Shown here: piece by piece, positions 56,120 through 64,000 of the stretch | How positions within the stretch are numbered: the first letter of the stretch is position 1 | Layout: every line of letters begins with the position of its first letter | NCBI GenBank assembly: GCA_037200005.1 | Contig: JBBCGY010000001.1 | Span: 1,201,812-1,265,811, forward strand | Direction of reading: 5' to 3' | DNA: 64,000 nucleotides | Source of the DNA: Alphaproteobacteria bacterium | GTDB lineage: Bacteria > Pseudomonadota > Alphaproteobacteria > UBA9219 > RFNS01 | Position numbers and translations under genes: made by a program | The notes under the pieces: generated by a model | What the model was told of the DNA's origin: nothing | Databases searched by the model: none | The model's input: the letters and a program-made list of their open reading frames with translations, nothing else

Positions 56120-56953
56120 TTACTTATAATGATCCGCGGCCAGCTTCTGCGGCACATAAAGCCCGCGATGGGTATCGAGCGGCTTGAACTTCTCGCTGAC
56201 GCCCAGCACCGTCTCGGCGCCGCCGAGATAGAGCGCACCGTCAGTCTGTATGACATTACCGATCGCGTCGAGGACTTTGGCCTTGGTCGGCTGGTCGAAA
56301 TAAATCAGAACATTGCGGCAGAAAATCACATCAAACGTGCCGATAGGGCCGAAATCCTGCAGCAGGTTCAGTTCCCTGAAACTTACCATGTCGCGCAGAT
56401 TCTGGTTGATCTGCCACTTATCGCTCTGCTGCGTGAAGTGCTTCACGAGATGCGTAACCGGCAAGCCGCGCTGCACCTCGAATTGACTATAGATGCCGCT
56501 CTTGGCGCGCTCGACCATTTCCGCCGAAAGATCGGTGCCGATGATCTCGATCTTCCAGCCGTTCAGTTTAGGCGCCATGTCCGCCAGGACCATGGCGATC
56601 GAATAAGCTTCCTGGCCGCTCGACGAGGCCGCCGACCAGATGCGGATATTCCTGCGCGCCGTTCGCGTTTCGAGCAGTTTCGGCAGCACGACCTGTTTCA
56701 ACTGGTCGAACGGTCTCTGATCGCGGAAAAAGGAGGATTCGTTCGTGGTCATCGCCTCGGTAACGTCGCGCCACATCGTTTCGTCGCGCTTCATGCGCAG
56801 CGCGGTCGCAAGATCGTCCAGGCCCTTCAGATTCCATTTGCGCGCCACCGGCATCAGGCGCGATTCAAGCAGATAAGCCTTGTCGCGGCTCAGCACCAGG
56901 CCGGAGCGCTGCTTCAAGGTCGAGGCGAAGAAATCGAAATCTTCCGGTTTCAT
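56120..56953 (-). CDS. cheR: Chemotaxis methyltransferase CheR
   Basis: CheR methylates glutamates of chemoreceptors with SAM. The 277-residue protein has the N-terminal helical CheR domain (FDFFASTLKQRSGLVLSRDK), the conserved TTNESSFFRDQRPFDQLKQ, the SAM site IRIWSAASSSGQEAYSIAMV, and FCRNVLIYFDQPTKAKVL. ATG 56953 overlaps the cheB stop (ATGA). A longer frame from 57016 is a shadow of cheB. Confidence 0.95.
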   Translation of the reverse strand: MKPEDFDFFASTLKQRSGLVLSRDKAYLLESRLMPVARKWNLKGLDDLATALRMKRDETMWRDVTEAMTTNESSFFRDQRPFDQLKQVVLPKLLETRTARRNIRIWSAASSSGQEAYSIAMVLADMAPKLNGWKIEIIGTDLSAEMVERAKSGIYSQFEVQRGLPVTHLVKHFTQQSDKWQINQNLRDMVSFRELNLLQDFGPIGTFDVIFCRNVLIYFDQPTKAKVLDAIGNVIQTDGALYLGGAETVLGVSEKFKPLDTHRGLYVPQKLAADHYK

Positions 56954-58167
56954 GTTGCCCCCACGATCTTGCGCACGCACCTGCCGATATCTCCCACCGG
57001 AAGAACGGCCGAGCAAATCCCGGCATGAGCCGCCGCGCCCGGCATGCCCCAGACAACGCTGGTAGCCTCATCCTGGGCGATGACGGCCCCGCCTGCTTCG
57101 ACGACTTTCGTTCCGCCCAGGCAGCCATCCTGACCCATGCCGGTCAAAATCACGACCAATATTCTCTGCCCGTAAACCGCCACGGCGGAACGCAGCATCG
57201 GATCGACGGCAGGGCGGCAAAAGTTTTCGGGCGGATCGCGATTGATGGTCAAAATGGTCTTTCCGGAACGATTCTGAACCAGCATATGATAATCGCCCGG
57301 CGCGACATAATAAATTCCGGCCTCGCAGGCCATGCCGTCCTGGGCTTCGACGCAGGTCACGCCGCATTCCTTGGCAATGCTTTGCGCCATGATCGTCGTA
57401 AAATTCGGCGGCATATGCTGCGTGATGATAACCGGCTGCGATATCGTACCGATATCCTTGATGACGCGCATGAGGGCCTGAGGCCCTCCGGTGGAGCTGC
57501 CTATCGCCACGATATGCGGACGCTGAAGCGGCATCGGGCGCAGATTGATCTTGCCCCTCGCTTCCGGCGGAGGTCTGACAGGAAGGCTCGCGACTTTTGC
57601 GATGGGGGCCGGCGCCGATACGGCTACCTGCGGCTTAGGGGGCAGAGTCGCGGGATCGGCGCGCCGGACGCCCGCCTTTCTGGCGGCGATGGCAAGCGCC
57701 AGGACTTTCTCGATCAATTCGTCCTTGAAATCGCGCGCCGTCGTCAGCTCCCGCGTCGAGCTTGGCTTCGGCATATAATCGGTCGCGCCGAGCTCAAGCG
57801 CCTTCATGCTGATGGCCGCATTTTTCAAGCTGAGCGTGGAAGCCACGATAACTTTGACCGCCGGATCGATCGCCAGAAGTTTTGGCAAGGCCGTCAGCCC
57901 GTCCATGACCGGCATTTCGATATCGAGAATGATAACATCGACAGGCGTAACCTCGAGGGTCTTGACCGCTATCTCGCCATTGGCGGCGGAGGCCGCGACC
58001 TGCATCAAAGGATGCCCATCGACGGCGCGCGCGATCAATCCCCGCACCACCGCGGAATCGTCCACGATCATGACTCTGTAACATCCCGAGCCAGAAGCAT
58101 TCGCGGAATTATCGGAACGGGTCTTCTGCCCGTCCGTTTTGGCTATGGTGTGAAGAGGGTCTGTCAT
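56950..58167 (-). CDS. cheB: Chemotaxis methylesterase CheB
   Basis: CheB removes methyl groups from chemoreceptors after phosphorylation by CheA. The 405-residue protein has an N-terminal receiver (VMIVDDSAVV, Asp 82 in IILDIEMPVMDG, KPSS), a Pro/Ala linker, and the esterase domain with Ser in IGSSTGGPQAL, His in IITQHMPPNF and Asp in LTGMGQDGCLG. cheY lies 11 nt upstream. Confidence 0.96.
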   Translation of the reverse strand: MTDPLHTIAKTDGQKTRSDNSANASGSGCYRVMIVDDSAVVRGLIARAVDGHPLMQVAASAANGEIAVKTLEVTPVDVIILDIEMPVMDGLTALPKLLAIDPAVKVIVASTLSLKNAAISMKALELGATDYMPKPSSTRELTTARDFKDELIEKVLALAIAARKAGVRRADPATLPPKPQVAVSAPAPIAKVASLPVRPPPEARGKINLRPMPLQRPHIVAIGSSTGGPQALMRVIKDIGTISQPVIITQHMPPNFTTIMAQSIAKECGVTCVEAQDGMACEAGIYYVAPGDYHMLVQNRSGKTILTINRDPPENFCRPAVDPMLRSAVAVYGQRILVVILTGMGQDGCLGGTKVVEAGGAVIAQDEATSVVWGMPGAAAHAGICSAVLPVGDIGRCVRKIVGAT

Positions 58168-58178
58168 CGCGCCTGACT

Positions 58179-58556
58179 TCAGTTCAATTTGTCGATGAGG
58201 CCAAGCTGCTGCAGCTTGCCGCCGATAATTCCGCTGTCGAAGGGTTTCATGATATATTCGTTGGCGCCGGCGGCCAGCGCTTCCTGAATATGCTTCAGAT
58301 CATTCTCGGTCGTGCAGAACACGACGATGGGGTTCTGCCCGTTCGGCAATTTCCTCAAGGCGCGGCTGAATTCTATGCCGTTCATGTTCGGCATGTTCCA
58401 ATCCAGAAGGACAAGATCGGGAAGTTTCTTGATGCATTCGTCCAGGGCGACCTTGCCGTCCTCCGCTTCGGTGCAGGCAAAGCCGAGATCCTCCAGGATC
58501 TTGCGCGCCACCTTTCTGACCACGCGGCTGTCATCGACAATCAAACATGTTTTCAT
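58179..58556 (-). CDS. cheY: Chemotaxis response regulator CheY
   Basis: CheY carries the phosphoryl signal from CheA to the flagellar switch. The 125-residue single-domain receiver has IVDDSRVVRKVARKILEDLG, the phospho-acceptor Asp 52 in LLDWNMPNMNG, the Thr region CTTEND and Lys in IMKPFDSG. It sits between cheW and cheB, which supports a chemotaxis role. Confidence 0.95.
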   Translation of the reverse strand: MKTCLIVDDSRVVRKVARKILEDLGFACTEAEDGKVALDECIKKLPDLVLLDWNMPNMNGIEFSRALRKLPNGQNPIVVFCTTENDLKHIQEALAAGANEYIMKPFDSGIIGGKLQQLGLIDKLN

Positions 58557-58571
58557 TGCGTGGCTCCTGCG

Positions 58572-59072
58572 TTAAACGGCGTCATCGGTATTCACGAAAT
58601 CCAGCAGCCTGGCAACATCCAGCACGACCAGAAGACTTTGCTGCAGCCGGTAGATCCCCAGCGCCACTTCGCGCCAGCGTTTATCGAGCGTCGGCGGATT
58701 AGGCTCGAAATCGGCATTGGACAGGCTCATGACCTCACCGACCTGATCGATGAGCAGGCTGTATAATTCGCCGTGATGATCGACGACGATGCTCATGCGT
58801 TCCAGCTTCGCGTCGAGCTGTGGCAGGCCAAGGCGGCTACGCACGTCGATCACGGTCACGATCCGGCCGCGCAGATTGAGCGAACCGGCGATTTCCGGCG
58901 GCGTGAGCGGAATGCGCGTGATTTTTTGCGGGCTCAGGACATCGTTGACCTGCAGCACCGGAATGCCGAACATCTGGTCGGCGATCTTCATCGTGACAAG
59001 ATCGCTCGACTCCCCGGCATTCGCCAGAGGACGGGCGGCATTGGCCGCGGCGGGAAGATTTGCCGTGCTCAT
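58572..59072 (-). CDS. cheW: Chemotaxis coupling protein CheW
   Basis: CheW couples receptors to CheA. The 166-residue protein has the SH3-like CheW fold: VTMKIADQMFGIPVLQVNDV, the conserved NLRGRIVTVIDVRSRLGL, and LIDQVGEVMSLSNADFEP. ATG 59072 overlaps the stop of cheA in its restored frame (ATGA). In the given sequence the cheA frameshift leads straight into cheW, so an unbroken frame fuses the two. Confidence 0.93.
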   Translation of the reverse strand: MSTANLPAAANAARPLANAGESSDLVTMKIADQMFGIPVLQVNDVLSPQKITRIPLTPPEIAGSLNLRGRIVTVIDVRSRLGLPQLDAKLERMSIVVDHHGELYSLLIDQVGEVMSLSNADFEPNPPTLDKRWREVALGIYRLQQSLLVVLDVARLLDFVNTDDAV

Positions 59073-61709
59073 GCGCGCGCCTCCACTCTCGGCGACAACG
59101 TATGTTCGAGCGCATGGAGCAGCCCGTCGCGGTCGAACTTCGCCACGTAATCCGTAAACCCGGCCTGGCGGCCGCGCTCCAGATCGCGCGCGGTGGGCGT
59201 GGGCGGACAGCGCGATCATCGGCAACCCTTGCCACGGGCCGCTTTTGCGCACTTCGACCGCGAAGTCGAAGCCGTTCATGCCCGGCATTTCGATGTCGCT
59301 GACGATCACGTCGAACTCATGGCCGTCTTCCTGCATCCGCAAGGCCTGGGCCGGGTTTTCGGCCGTGGTCACCTGATATCCCGCCACATTGAGCAGCGGC
59401 ACGAGCAGATTGCGGAAGAACGGGCTGTCATCAACCAGAAGAATGCGGTTATGCCGCTCGCCGCCGAAACCGGCGTCTTCGGCGCTGCCGAACCAGTCAT
59501 TGAAAGCCTGCGTCAGATAATATCCCGTATCGACGACCTCGGTGGCTTTGCCCGCGATAATGGCGCTGCCCAGCAAGCCGGGCTTGTCGGTAGAGATTTC
59601 TACATGCAGCCTGTCGTCGACGATATCGACGATCTCGTCGACAAGAATGCCCATCGAATGATCGCCGTCGGAAAACACCAGCACCGGCTGGTTGCCTTCG
59701 CGGCGAATTTCGTGGCTGGGATCCATGGTCATCAGCGGCATCAGTTTTCCGCGATACTGCACCATGGGGTGGCGAGCGGAAAACTCAACCTGATCCATCA
59801 TCACATCCTCGAGCCGGGCGACGAGCGCGAGCGGCACCGCCTTAGGCGCGCCCTGCCCGGCGGTAAACAACAGCAGGTCCTGCCGATCCTCCCGCTGCGC
59901 GGTTTCCGTATGGGCTTCCTGCTGCCGCAGGGTATCGGTGCCCTTGATCTCGCCGGCGGCCTGGACGATGCCGTTGAGATCGAGAATCATGATGACGCTG
60001 CCGTCGCCGAGAATGGTATTGCCGGAGAACATGGTAATGTTCCGCAAGATCGGCGAGACCGGCTTGACGACGATTTCTTCGGTATCGAACACGCGATCGA
60101 CCATGACGCCGAAAACCGTCTGTCCCACTTGGGCCACCACGATGAAGCAATCGCCTTCCGCCTCGGTTTCACCGCCGATCTTCAGCAATTTGCGCAAGGA
60201 AACGAGGGGCAGCAGACGATTGCGAAGCCGCAGCACGGGCGTATCGTTGATGCGCTCGATCTTGTTCTCGCTGATGGCTGAGGTGCGGACCAGCTCGACC
60301 ACGGTGATCTGCGGCACGGCGAAACGCTGGCCGGCGCATTCGACGATAAGCGCGGAAACAATCGCGAGAGTCAGTGGAATCTTGATGAGGAATCGGGAGC
60401 CCTTGCCGAATTCGGAATGCATGTTGACCGTGCCGCCGATTTTTTCGATGTTGGTCATCACCACGTCCATGCCGACGCCCCGGCCCGAAACGCTGGTGAC
60501 GGCGGCGGCGGTCGAGAAGCCCGGCTTGAAAATGAACTGCATGATCTGCTGATCCGACATGCTTGCAAGCTCGGCCTCGGTGGCAAGGTTGTTCTGCAGC
60601 GCCTTGGCCTTGATCTTGTCGATGGCGAGGCCGCGTCCGTCGTCGGAAATCTCGATGATGATATGGCCGCCTTCATGATAGGCGTTCAGCGTCACCCTGC
60701 CGGTCTCGGGCTTGCCCGCCTTGAGCCGGTCGGCGGGAACCTCAATGCCGTGATCGGCGGAGTTGCGCACCATATGCGTGAGCGGGTCTTTGATGAATTC
60801 AAGCACCTGCCGGTCGAGTTCGGTTTCGGCGCCAATCATCTGCAAGTCGATCTTCTTGTTAAGCTCGACCGATAAATCGCGAATGATGCGCGGCAGCTTC
60901 GACCAGGCATTGCCGATCGGCTGCATCCGGGTTTTCATCACCCCTTCCTGCAATTCCGATGTCACATGGTTGAGACGCTGCAACGGCACGCTGAATTCGC
61001 TTTCCTTCTGATGCCGCAATATCTGCAAAAGCTGGTTGCGGGTCAGCACCAGTTCGCTGACCATCGTCATCAGATTTTCGAGCAGCTCGACATTGACGCG
61101 GATCGACTGGTTCGCGACGGCGGATTCTTTGTGGCCGTGATCGTCGCCACTCGCCGCGGGTTTTGCTGCCGCGGCGGCAGGCGGAGGAGCGGCAGGTTTC
61201 TCTTCTGCTTTCGTCTCCTGGATTTCTTGAACGGCAGGCGAAGGAGCTTGCGCGGGCGCGGGAACAGGTTGGGCGAATTCCACGCTCTCGAAAACCGGCA
61301 TCGGCACTTCAATGGCCGGCGTAGCCCCCGCCGCGCCCTCCGACATCGCGTTCAAATCGGCAATCAGGGCGGCATCGGTGCCGTCCGGTTCCTTTTCAGT
61401 GGCCTCCAGTTCGCCCAATAAATATTTGATCGCGTCCATCGACCGGAGAATAAGCGAAACCGCGTGCGGCGAGACGAGCAATTCGCCGTCGCGGAATTTC
61501 CCCAATACGTTTTCGGCGGCGTGGGCGACTTTTTCCAGGCGCGGCAAACCGAGAAATCCGCATGTCCCCTTGATCGTGTGCACCAGCCGGAAGATGCTGC
61601 TCAACAACTGCGGATTGTTGGGATTCTGCTCCAACTGCACCAGTTCGACATCGATCTGCCCCATGCTCTCGGCAGTCTCGGTCAAAAATTCGCGTAGCAG
61701 ATCATCCAT
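59069..61709 (-). CDS. cheA: Hybrid chemotaxis kinase CheA with a frameshift near its 3' end
   Basis: CheA is the chemotaxis histidine kinase. Order: Hpt domain (His 44 in RLVHTIKGTCGFLG), Pro/Ala linker, dimerisation and HATPase domain (NSADHGIEVP, GRGVGMDVV), two CheW-like domains, and a C-terminal receiver (ILLVDDSPFFRN, IVSDIEMPGMNG). At GGG 59195-59197 (C-run on the coding strand) one extra base shifts the frame in the receiver's last third; removing it gives AHATARDLERGRQAGFTDYV and a stop overlapping cheW, 879 residues. As given, translation from ATG 61709 runs on into cheW to 58572 (1045 residues). ATG 61709 has GAGG upstream. Confidence 0.9.
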
Positions 61710-61911
61710 ATATTGCCTCGACGACAAAACCCCGGCGAACGCAGGCCGGAGAATGCGAGATTAAAGAAGAAGCGCAGCAGCGACGCCGCCGCGTCTTCTA
61801 CCGCGAACGAACAGAAGCATCATGGTTAGGAATGTTTAATAAGGGATTACCGCACGACGGGAATATCAATCTTTTATAGAGCACGGCTGCGACCGCATTG
61901 GCCCTCATTGC

Positions 61912-62550
61912 CTATTGGGGCACGAAAAGAAAAGCTATCTGTTCGGCCTGCGACGCCTCGATGGCCGATTTGAACCCGAAATGAGCCATGAATTTGCCGG
62001 TCACATAAGCATGCACCGTGCGCGGCGCGATTTCATCGACGGCAACCGCGCCGTCCAGCGCGGCAGCCGAGGCGGGCGCCAGTCCGGCGGCGCGCCCGAT
62101 TGCCGTAATGACCGTCCCGGCCTCGAACGCGCCCGAGCCTTTCCCGATCTTGATCTCGCCGCCGTAAGGAAGCGCTTCGTCGGCCAGCAAAATGAGATTA
62201 AGGATCACTTTAAGCGCGCCATGACGCTCCGCAAGCCCGGCAACCGAAAGATCGGGAGCGAAATTCAATTTGATCTTGGTGCCGTCGAAATGCGCGGCGA
62301 TGGTTTCGGCCATATCCTTGAAAGTCAGATTGCCTTCGCTGCCGGCGCGGCCATAAGCGAGCCGGAACAGCCGCAAACGCCGCGATGCCTGCGTGGCGCT
62401 ATCGCCGATCAGCTTCATGGCTTCATCCACGACGCTGCCCCCGACATCTTCGATCAATTCAACCCCGTTATTGATGGCGCCCACGGGACTTACCAGGTCA
62501 TGGCATATCTTGGACGTCAGCAATTCGAGAATACGGATATCGATTTGCAT
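61912..62550 (-). CDS. chpT: Histidine phosphotransferase ChpT
   Basis: ChpT passes phosphoryl groups from CckA to CtrA (and to CpdR). The 212-residue protein has the DHp-like N-terminal helix with the phospho-acceptor His 17 in LLTSKICHDLVSPVGAINNG, and a degenerate ATPase-like C-terminal domain. It heads the che cluster on the same strand, 200 bp upstream of cheA, with ctrA 6.5 kb away; the two together suggest a local CtrA phosphorelay. Confidence 0.9.
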   Translation of the reverse strand: MQIDIRILELLTSKICHDLVSPVGAINNGVELIEDVGGSVVDEAMKLIGDSATQASRRLRLFRLAYGRAGSEGNLTFKDMAETIAAHFDGTKIKLNFAPDLSVAGLAERHGALKVILNLILLADEALPYGGEIKIGKGSGAFEAGTVITAIGRAAGLAPASAAALDGAVAVDEIAPRTVHAYVTGKFMAHFGFKSAIEASQAEQIAFLFVPQ

Positions 62551-62605
62551 TAACCTTCTCCCGATGCCGCGAAATGCCGCAATCTAAGCCATGCGTTGAC
62601 AGTGG

Positions 62606-62620
62606 TTACAAAATCTTTAA
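62606..62620. promoter_or_regulatory. Possible CtrA-type box between chpT and nadK
   Basis: TTAC-AAAATCT-TTAA matches the CtrA consensus TTAA-N7-TTAA at 7 of 8 specified bases with correct spacing. It lies 56 bp before the chpT start and 29 bp before the divergent nadK start. Confidence 0.4.
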
Positions 62621-62648
62621 CGGTAGGGCCTAAGGAGCTTCTATCCAC

Positions 62649-63407
62649 ATGAAAATTTCTTTCCAAGCAGCCGAGCAGGCCGAAGCCCAAGCCGCCCTGG
62701 CCGAATGCATCGCCCGGTATGGCCAATCGGACATCGACGAGGCCGATTATGCCGTCGCGCTGGGCGGCGACGGATTTCTGCTTGAAATCCTTCATCTCAT
62801 GCTGACGCACCACAAGCCGGTGTTCGGAATGCGGCGCGGCTCCGTCGGCTTTCTGCTGAACGAATATCGTTCCGACGGCCTGCCCGAACGGCTTAAGCAG
62901 GCCCAGGACGTCTTGCTGCATCCGCTGGTCATGGCGGCGCGGAACGCCAAGGGCGAGACCGCCACGGCCTTCGCCTTTAACGAAGTGTCGTTGCTCCGCG
63001 AAACCCGGCAGGCGGCCAAGCTGCGGGTCGGCATCGACGGCGTAGACCGGATTCGGGAATTAATCTGCGACGGGGTGCTGGTCGCCACCCCGGCGGGCAG
63101 CACGGCCTATAATCTCTCCGCGCACGGCCCGATTTTGCCGCTGACGGCCAATGTGCTGGCGCTGACGCCCATCAGCGCTTTCCGCCCGCGCCGCTGGCGC
63201 GGCGCGCTGTTGCCGACGAATGCCAGGATTACATTCGAGGTGCTTGAGGCCGAAAAGCGGCCCGTCAGCGCGGTGGCCGATTTCACCGAAATCCGCGAGG
63301 TTCTCTACGTCGAAGTCAAGCAGGAGAAGGACGTCAACGTCACCCTGCTCTTCGATCCCGAAGCAGCCCTGGAAGAGCGGATTATCCAGGAACAGTTTTT
63401 GGAATGA
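62649..63407 (+). CDS. nadK: NAD kinase
   Basis: NadK phosphorylates NAD to NADP. The 252-residue protein has the diphosphate-binding GGDG motif ([14 protein letters not shown], about residues 35-48), the NE motif region [12 protein letters not shown], and [20 protein letters not shown]. Length and motifs are normal for the compact bacterial form. The start is divergent from chpT. Confidence 0.95.
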   Translation: MKISFQAAEQAEAQAALAECIARYGQSDIDEADYAVALGGDGFLLEILHLMLTHHKPVFGMRRGSVGFLLNEYRSDGLPERLKQAQDVLLHPLVMAARNAKGETATAFAFNEVSLLRETRQAAKLRVGIDGVDRIRELICDGVLVATPAGSTAYNLSAHGPILPLTANVLALTPISAFRPRRWRGALLPTNARITFEVLEAEKRPVSAVADFTEIREVLYVEVKQEKDVNVTLLFDPEAALEERIIQEQFLE

Positions 63408-63478
63408 CTGGTTAATGAAACTATTGAGGACGTGAAAGTATTTAAAAAGCTATTTAAAAGCCGTTTGTATGCTACATT

Positions 63479-63503
63479 AAAGAGGTAAGAAGTAACTCTT
63501 TTT
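63479..63503 (+). terminator. Weak hairpin with T-run after nadK
   Basis: AAAGAG / CTCTTT form a short stem followed by TT, 70 nt after the nadK stop. Six base pairs only, so the call is weak. The flanking AT-rich sequence may also hold the promoter of the next gene. Confidence 0.3.
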
Positions 63504-63515
63504 AGGCATATTAAA

Positions 63516-63788
63516 ATGTGCAAGATGTTAGTCAGAAATAACGAAGAAGGAACGCCGATCATCAGCATTAACGAAATGCTGCGGGCTGAACCCCTCGGAC
63601 TTTATTTTAACCATACGACGGGCGAGATCAATCTCTCGATGACCGACGGCAAAAGCTTCGCGCTGGGCCGGATCGAAAAAGATCAGCAGTCGGAATGGCT
63701 TACCAGCATGAGTGAAATCACCATCCAAAGCGAACTGGCGGGCCTTCTCGCCGCCGGATATCGCGTCGGCGTGCATAGCGCACATTAA
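63516..63788 (+). CDS. Small hypothetical protein
   Basis: The 90-residue protein has no signal peptide or membrane segment and no family I recognise. It contains an acidic middle (GRIEKDQQSEWL) and hydrophobic edges (LGLYFNHTTGEINLS). The start ATG 63516 has no strong Shine-Dalgarno. The next gene starts 16 nt after its stop. Confidence 0.55.
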   Translation: MCKMLVRNNEEGTPIISINEMLRAEPLGLYFNHTTGEINLSMTDGKSFALGRIEKDQQSEWLTSMSEITIQSELAGLLAAGYRVGVHSAH

Positions 63789-63803
63789 TCAAAAGATATC
63801 CGC

Positions 63804-64000
63804 ATGCATGGACTTCTCACCTTGTGGCGTCATAACAAGACGCAGACCACCCCGGCAGAGGCAGGCTTATCCAAAGATCGAGCGCCCGAAACCGCCCTAA
63901 CGCCGTTTACGCCCGAATTCTGGGACTCGGCGCCGCCAAGCGTTCAATCTCTCAAAAAACAAGTGGACGGATGGCTTGCCGCCGCGGCGAATAATGGCGC
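63804..64000 (+). CDS. Hypothetical protein, N-terminal part
   Basis: A frame open to the right edge starts at ATG 63804 and covers 65 codons. It has a polar N-terminus (MHGLLTLWRHNKTQTTPAEA), a Pro/Phe/Trp region (PFTPEFWDSAPP) and then a helix VQSLKKQVDGWLAAAANNG. The end resembles the start of a repeat protein such as an ankyrin domain, but too little is seen to say. Confidence 0.55.
   Translation, partial: MHGLLTLWRHNKTQTTPAEAGLSKDRAPETALTPFTPEFWDSAPPSVQSLKKQVDGWLAAAANNG

Noticed and set aside
63712-63900. A 62-codon plus-strand frame at the right end
   Set aside because: It straddles the end of one small gene and the start of the next in another frame, so it is a shadow.

Overview
This window is a gene-dense, GC-rich chromosomal segment of an alphaproteobacterium. 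The markers are CtrA, ChpT, the GANTC methyltransferase CcrM, FliX, FlbD, the mitofilin (Mic60-like) gene in the heme operon, DUF2336, and a DksA that has lost most of its zinc cysteines. FlhF and FlhG point to a polar flagellum. A Rhodospirillales-like lineage would fit, but I cannot assign a genus. No rRNA, tRNA, CRISPR array, prophage or transposase gene is visible.

Layout. 0-3.5 kb: the 5' part of flgI with a candidate sigma-54 promoter, then divergent fliX, dksA, a secreted unknown and a Bax-inhibitor-1 protein. 3.5-9.9 kb: a minus-strand heme operon, hemC-pdxS-pdxT-hemD-mic60-hemY-HAD hydrolase, in which the PLP synthase genes pdxST sit between hemC and hemD. 10-18.4 kb: a small unknown, a DUF2336 protein, HU, Lon, two small envelope proteins, and three Tad-pilus minor pseudopilin genes that all carry frameshifts. 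18.6-23.5 kb: lysS, a PhzE/TrpE(G)-type chorismate-amidating fusion with one frameshift, flanked by inverted copies of a hairpin-rich repeat, then an HpcH/HpaI aldolase. 23.5-28.4 kb: mutY-DUF4852-like-rnhB-ccrM, with clustered GANTC sites and a DnaA box before ccrM; divergent dciA-like and dsbA-like genes. 28.4-40.8 kb: smc, two Rap1a/Tai-like secreted proteins, gmk, an SDR, ndk, a DMT transporter, der-bamB-TPR, a ROK kinase and a PEP-CTERM/autoinducer-type acyltransferase.

41-54.5 kb: the flagellar cluster fliF-fliG-fliH-fliN-flbD-flhA-flhF-flhG, a solute-binding protein, fliK, and convergent fliJ-fliI. 54.7-62.6 kb: ctrA, facing a minus-strand chpT-cheA-cheW-cheY-cheB-cheR cluster. The window ends with nadK and two unknowns.

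How it fits together: the export motor, MS-ring, hook-length control, sigma-54 activator, cell-cycle regulator CtrA, its phosphotransferase ChpT and a complete chemotaxis set lie in 21 kb, so motility and cell-cycle control are physically linked. CcrM would add methylation control.

Six single-base frameshifts were found: two in tadG, one in each of two TadE-like genes, one in the PhzE-like gene and one in cheA. All are consistent with one extra base, so they could be real decay or uncorrected insertion errors in the assembly. Restoring each one gives proteins of normal family length. Where several starts are possible I chose the one best supported by a Shine-Dalgarno sequence, by family alignment or by overlap with the upstream stop.
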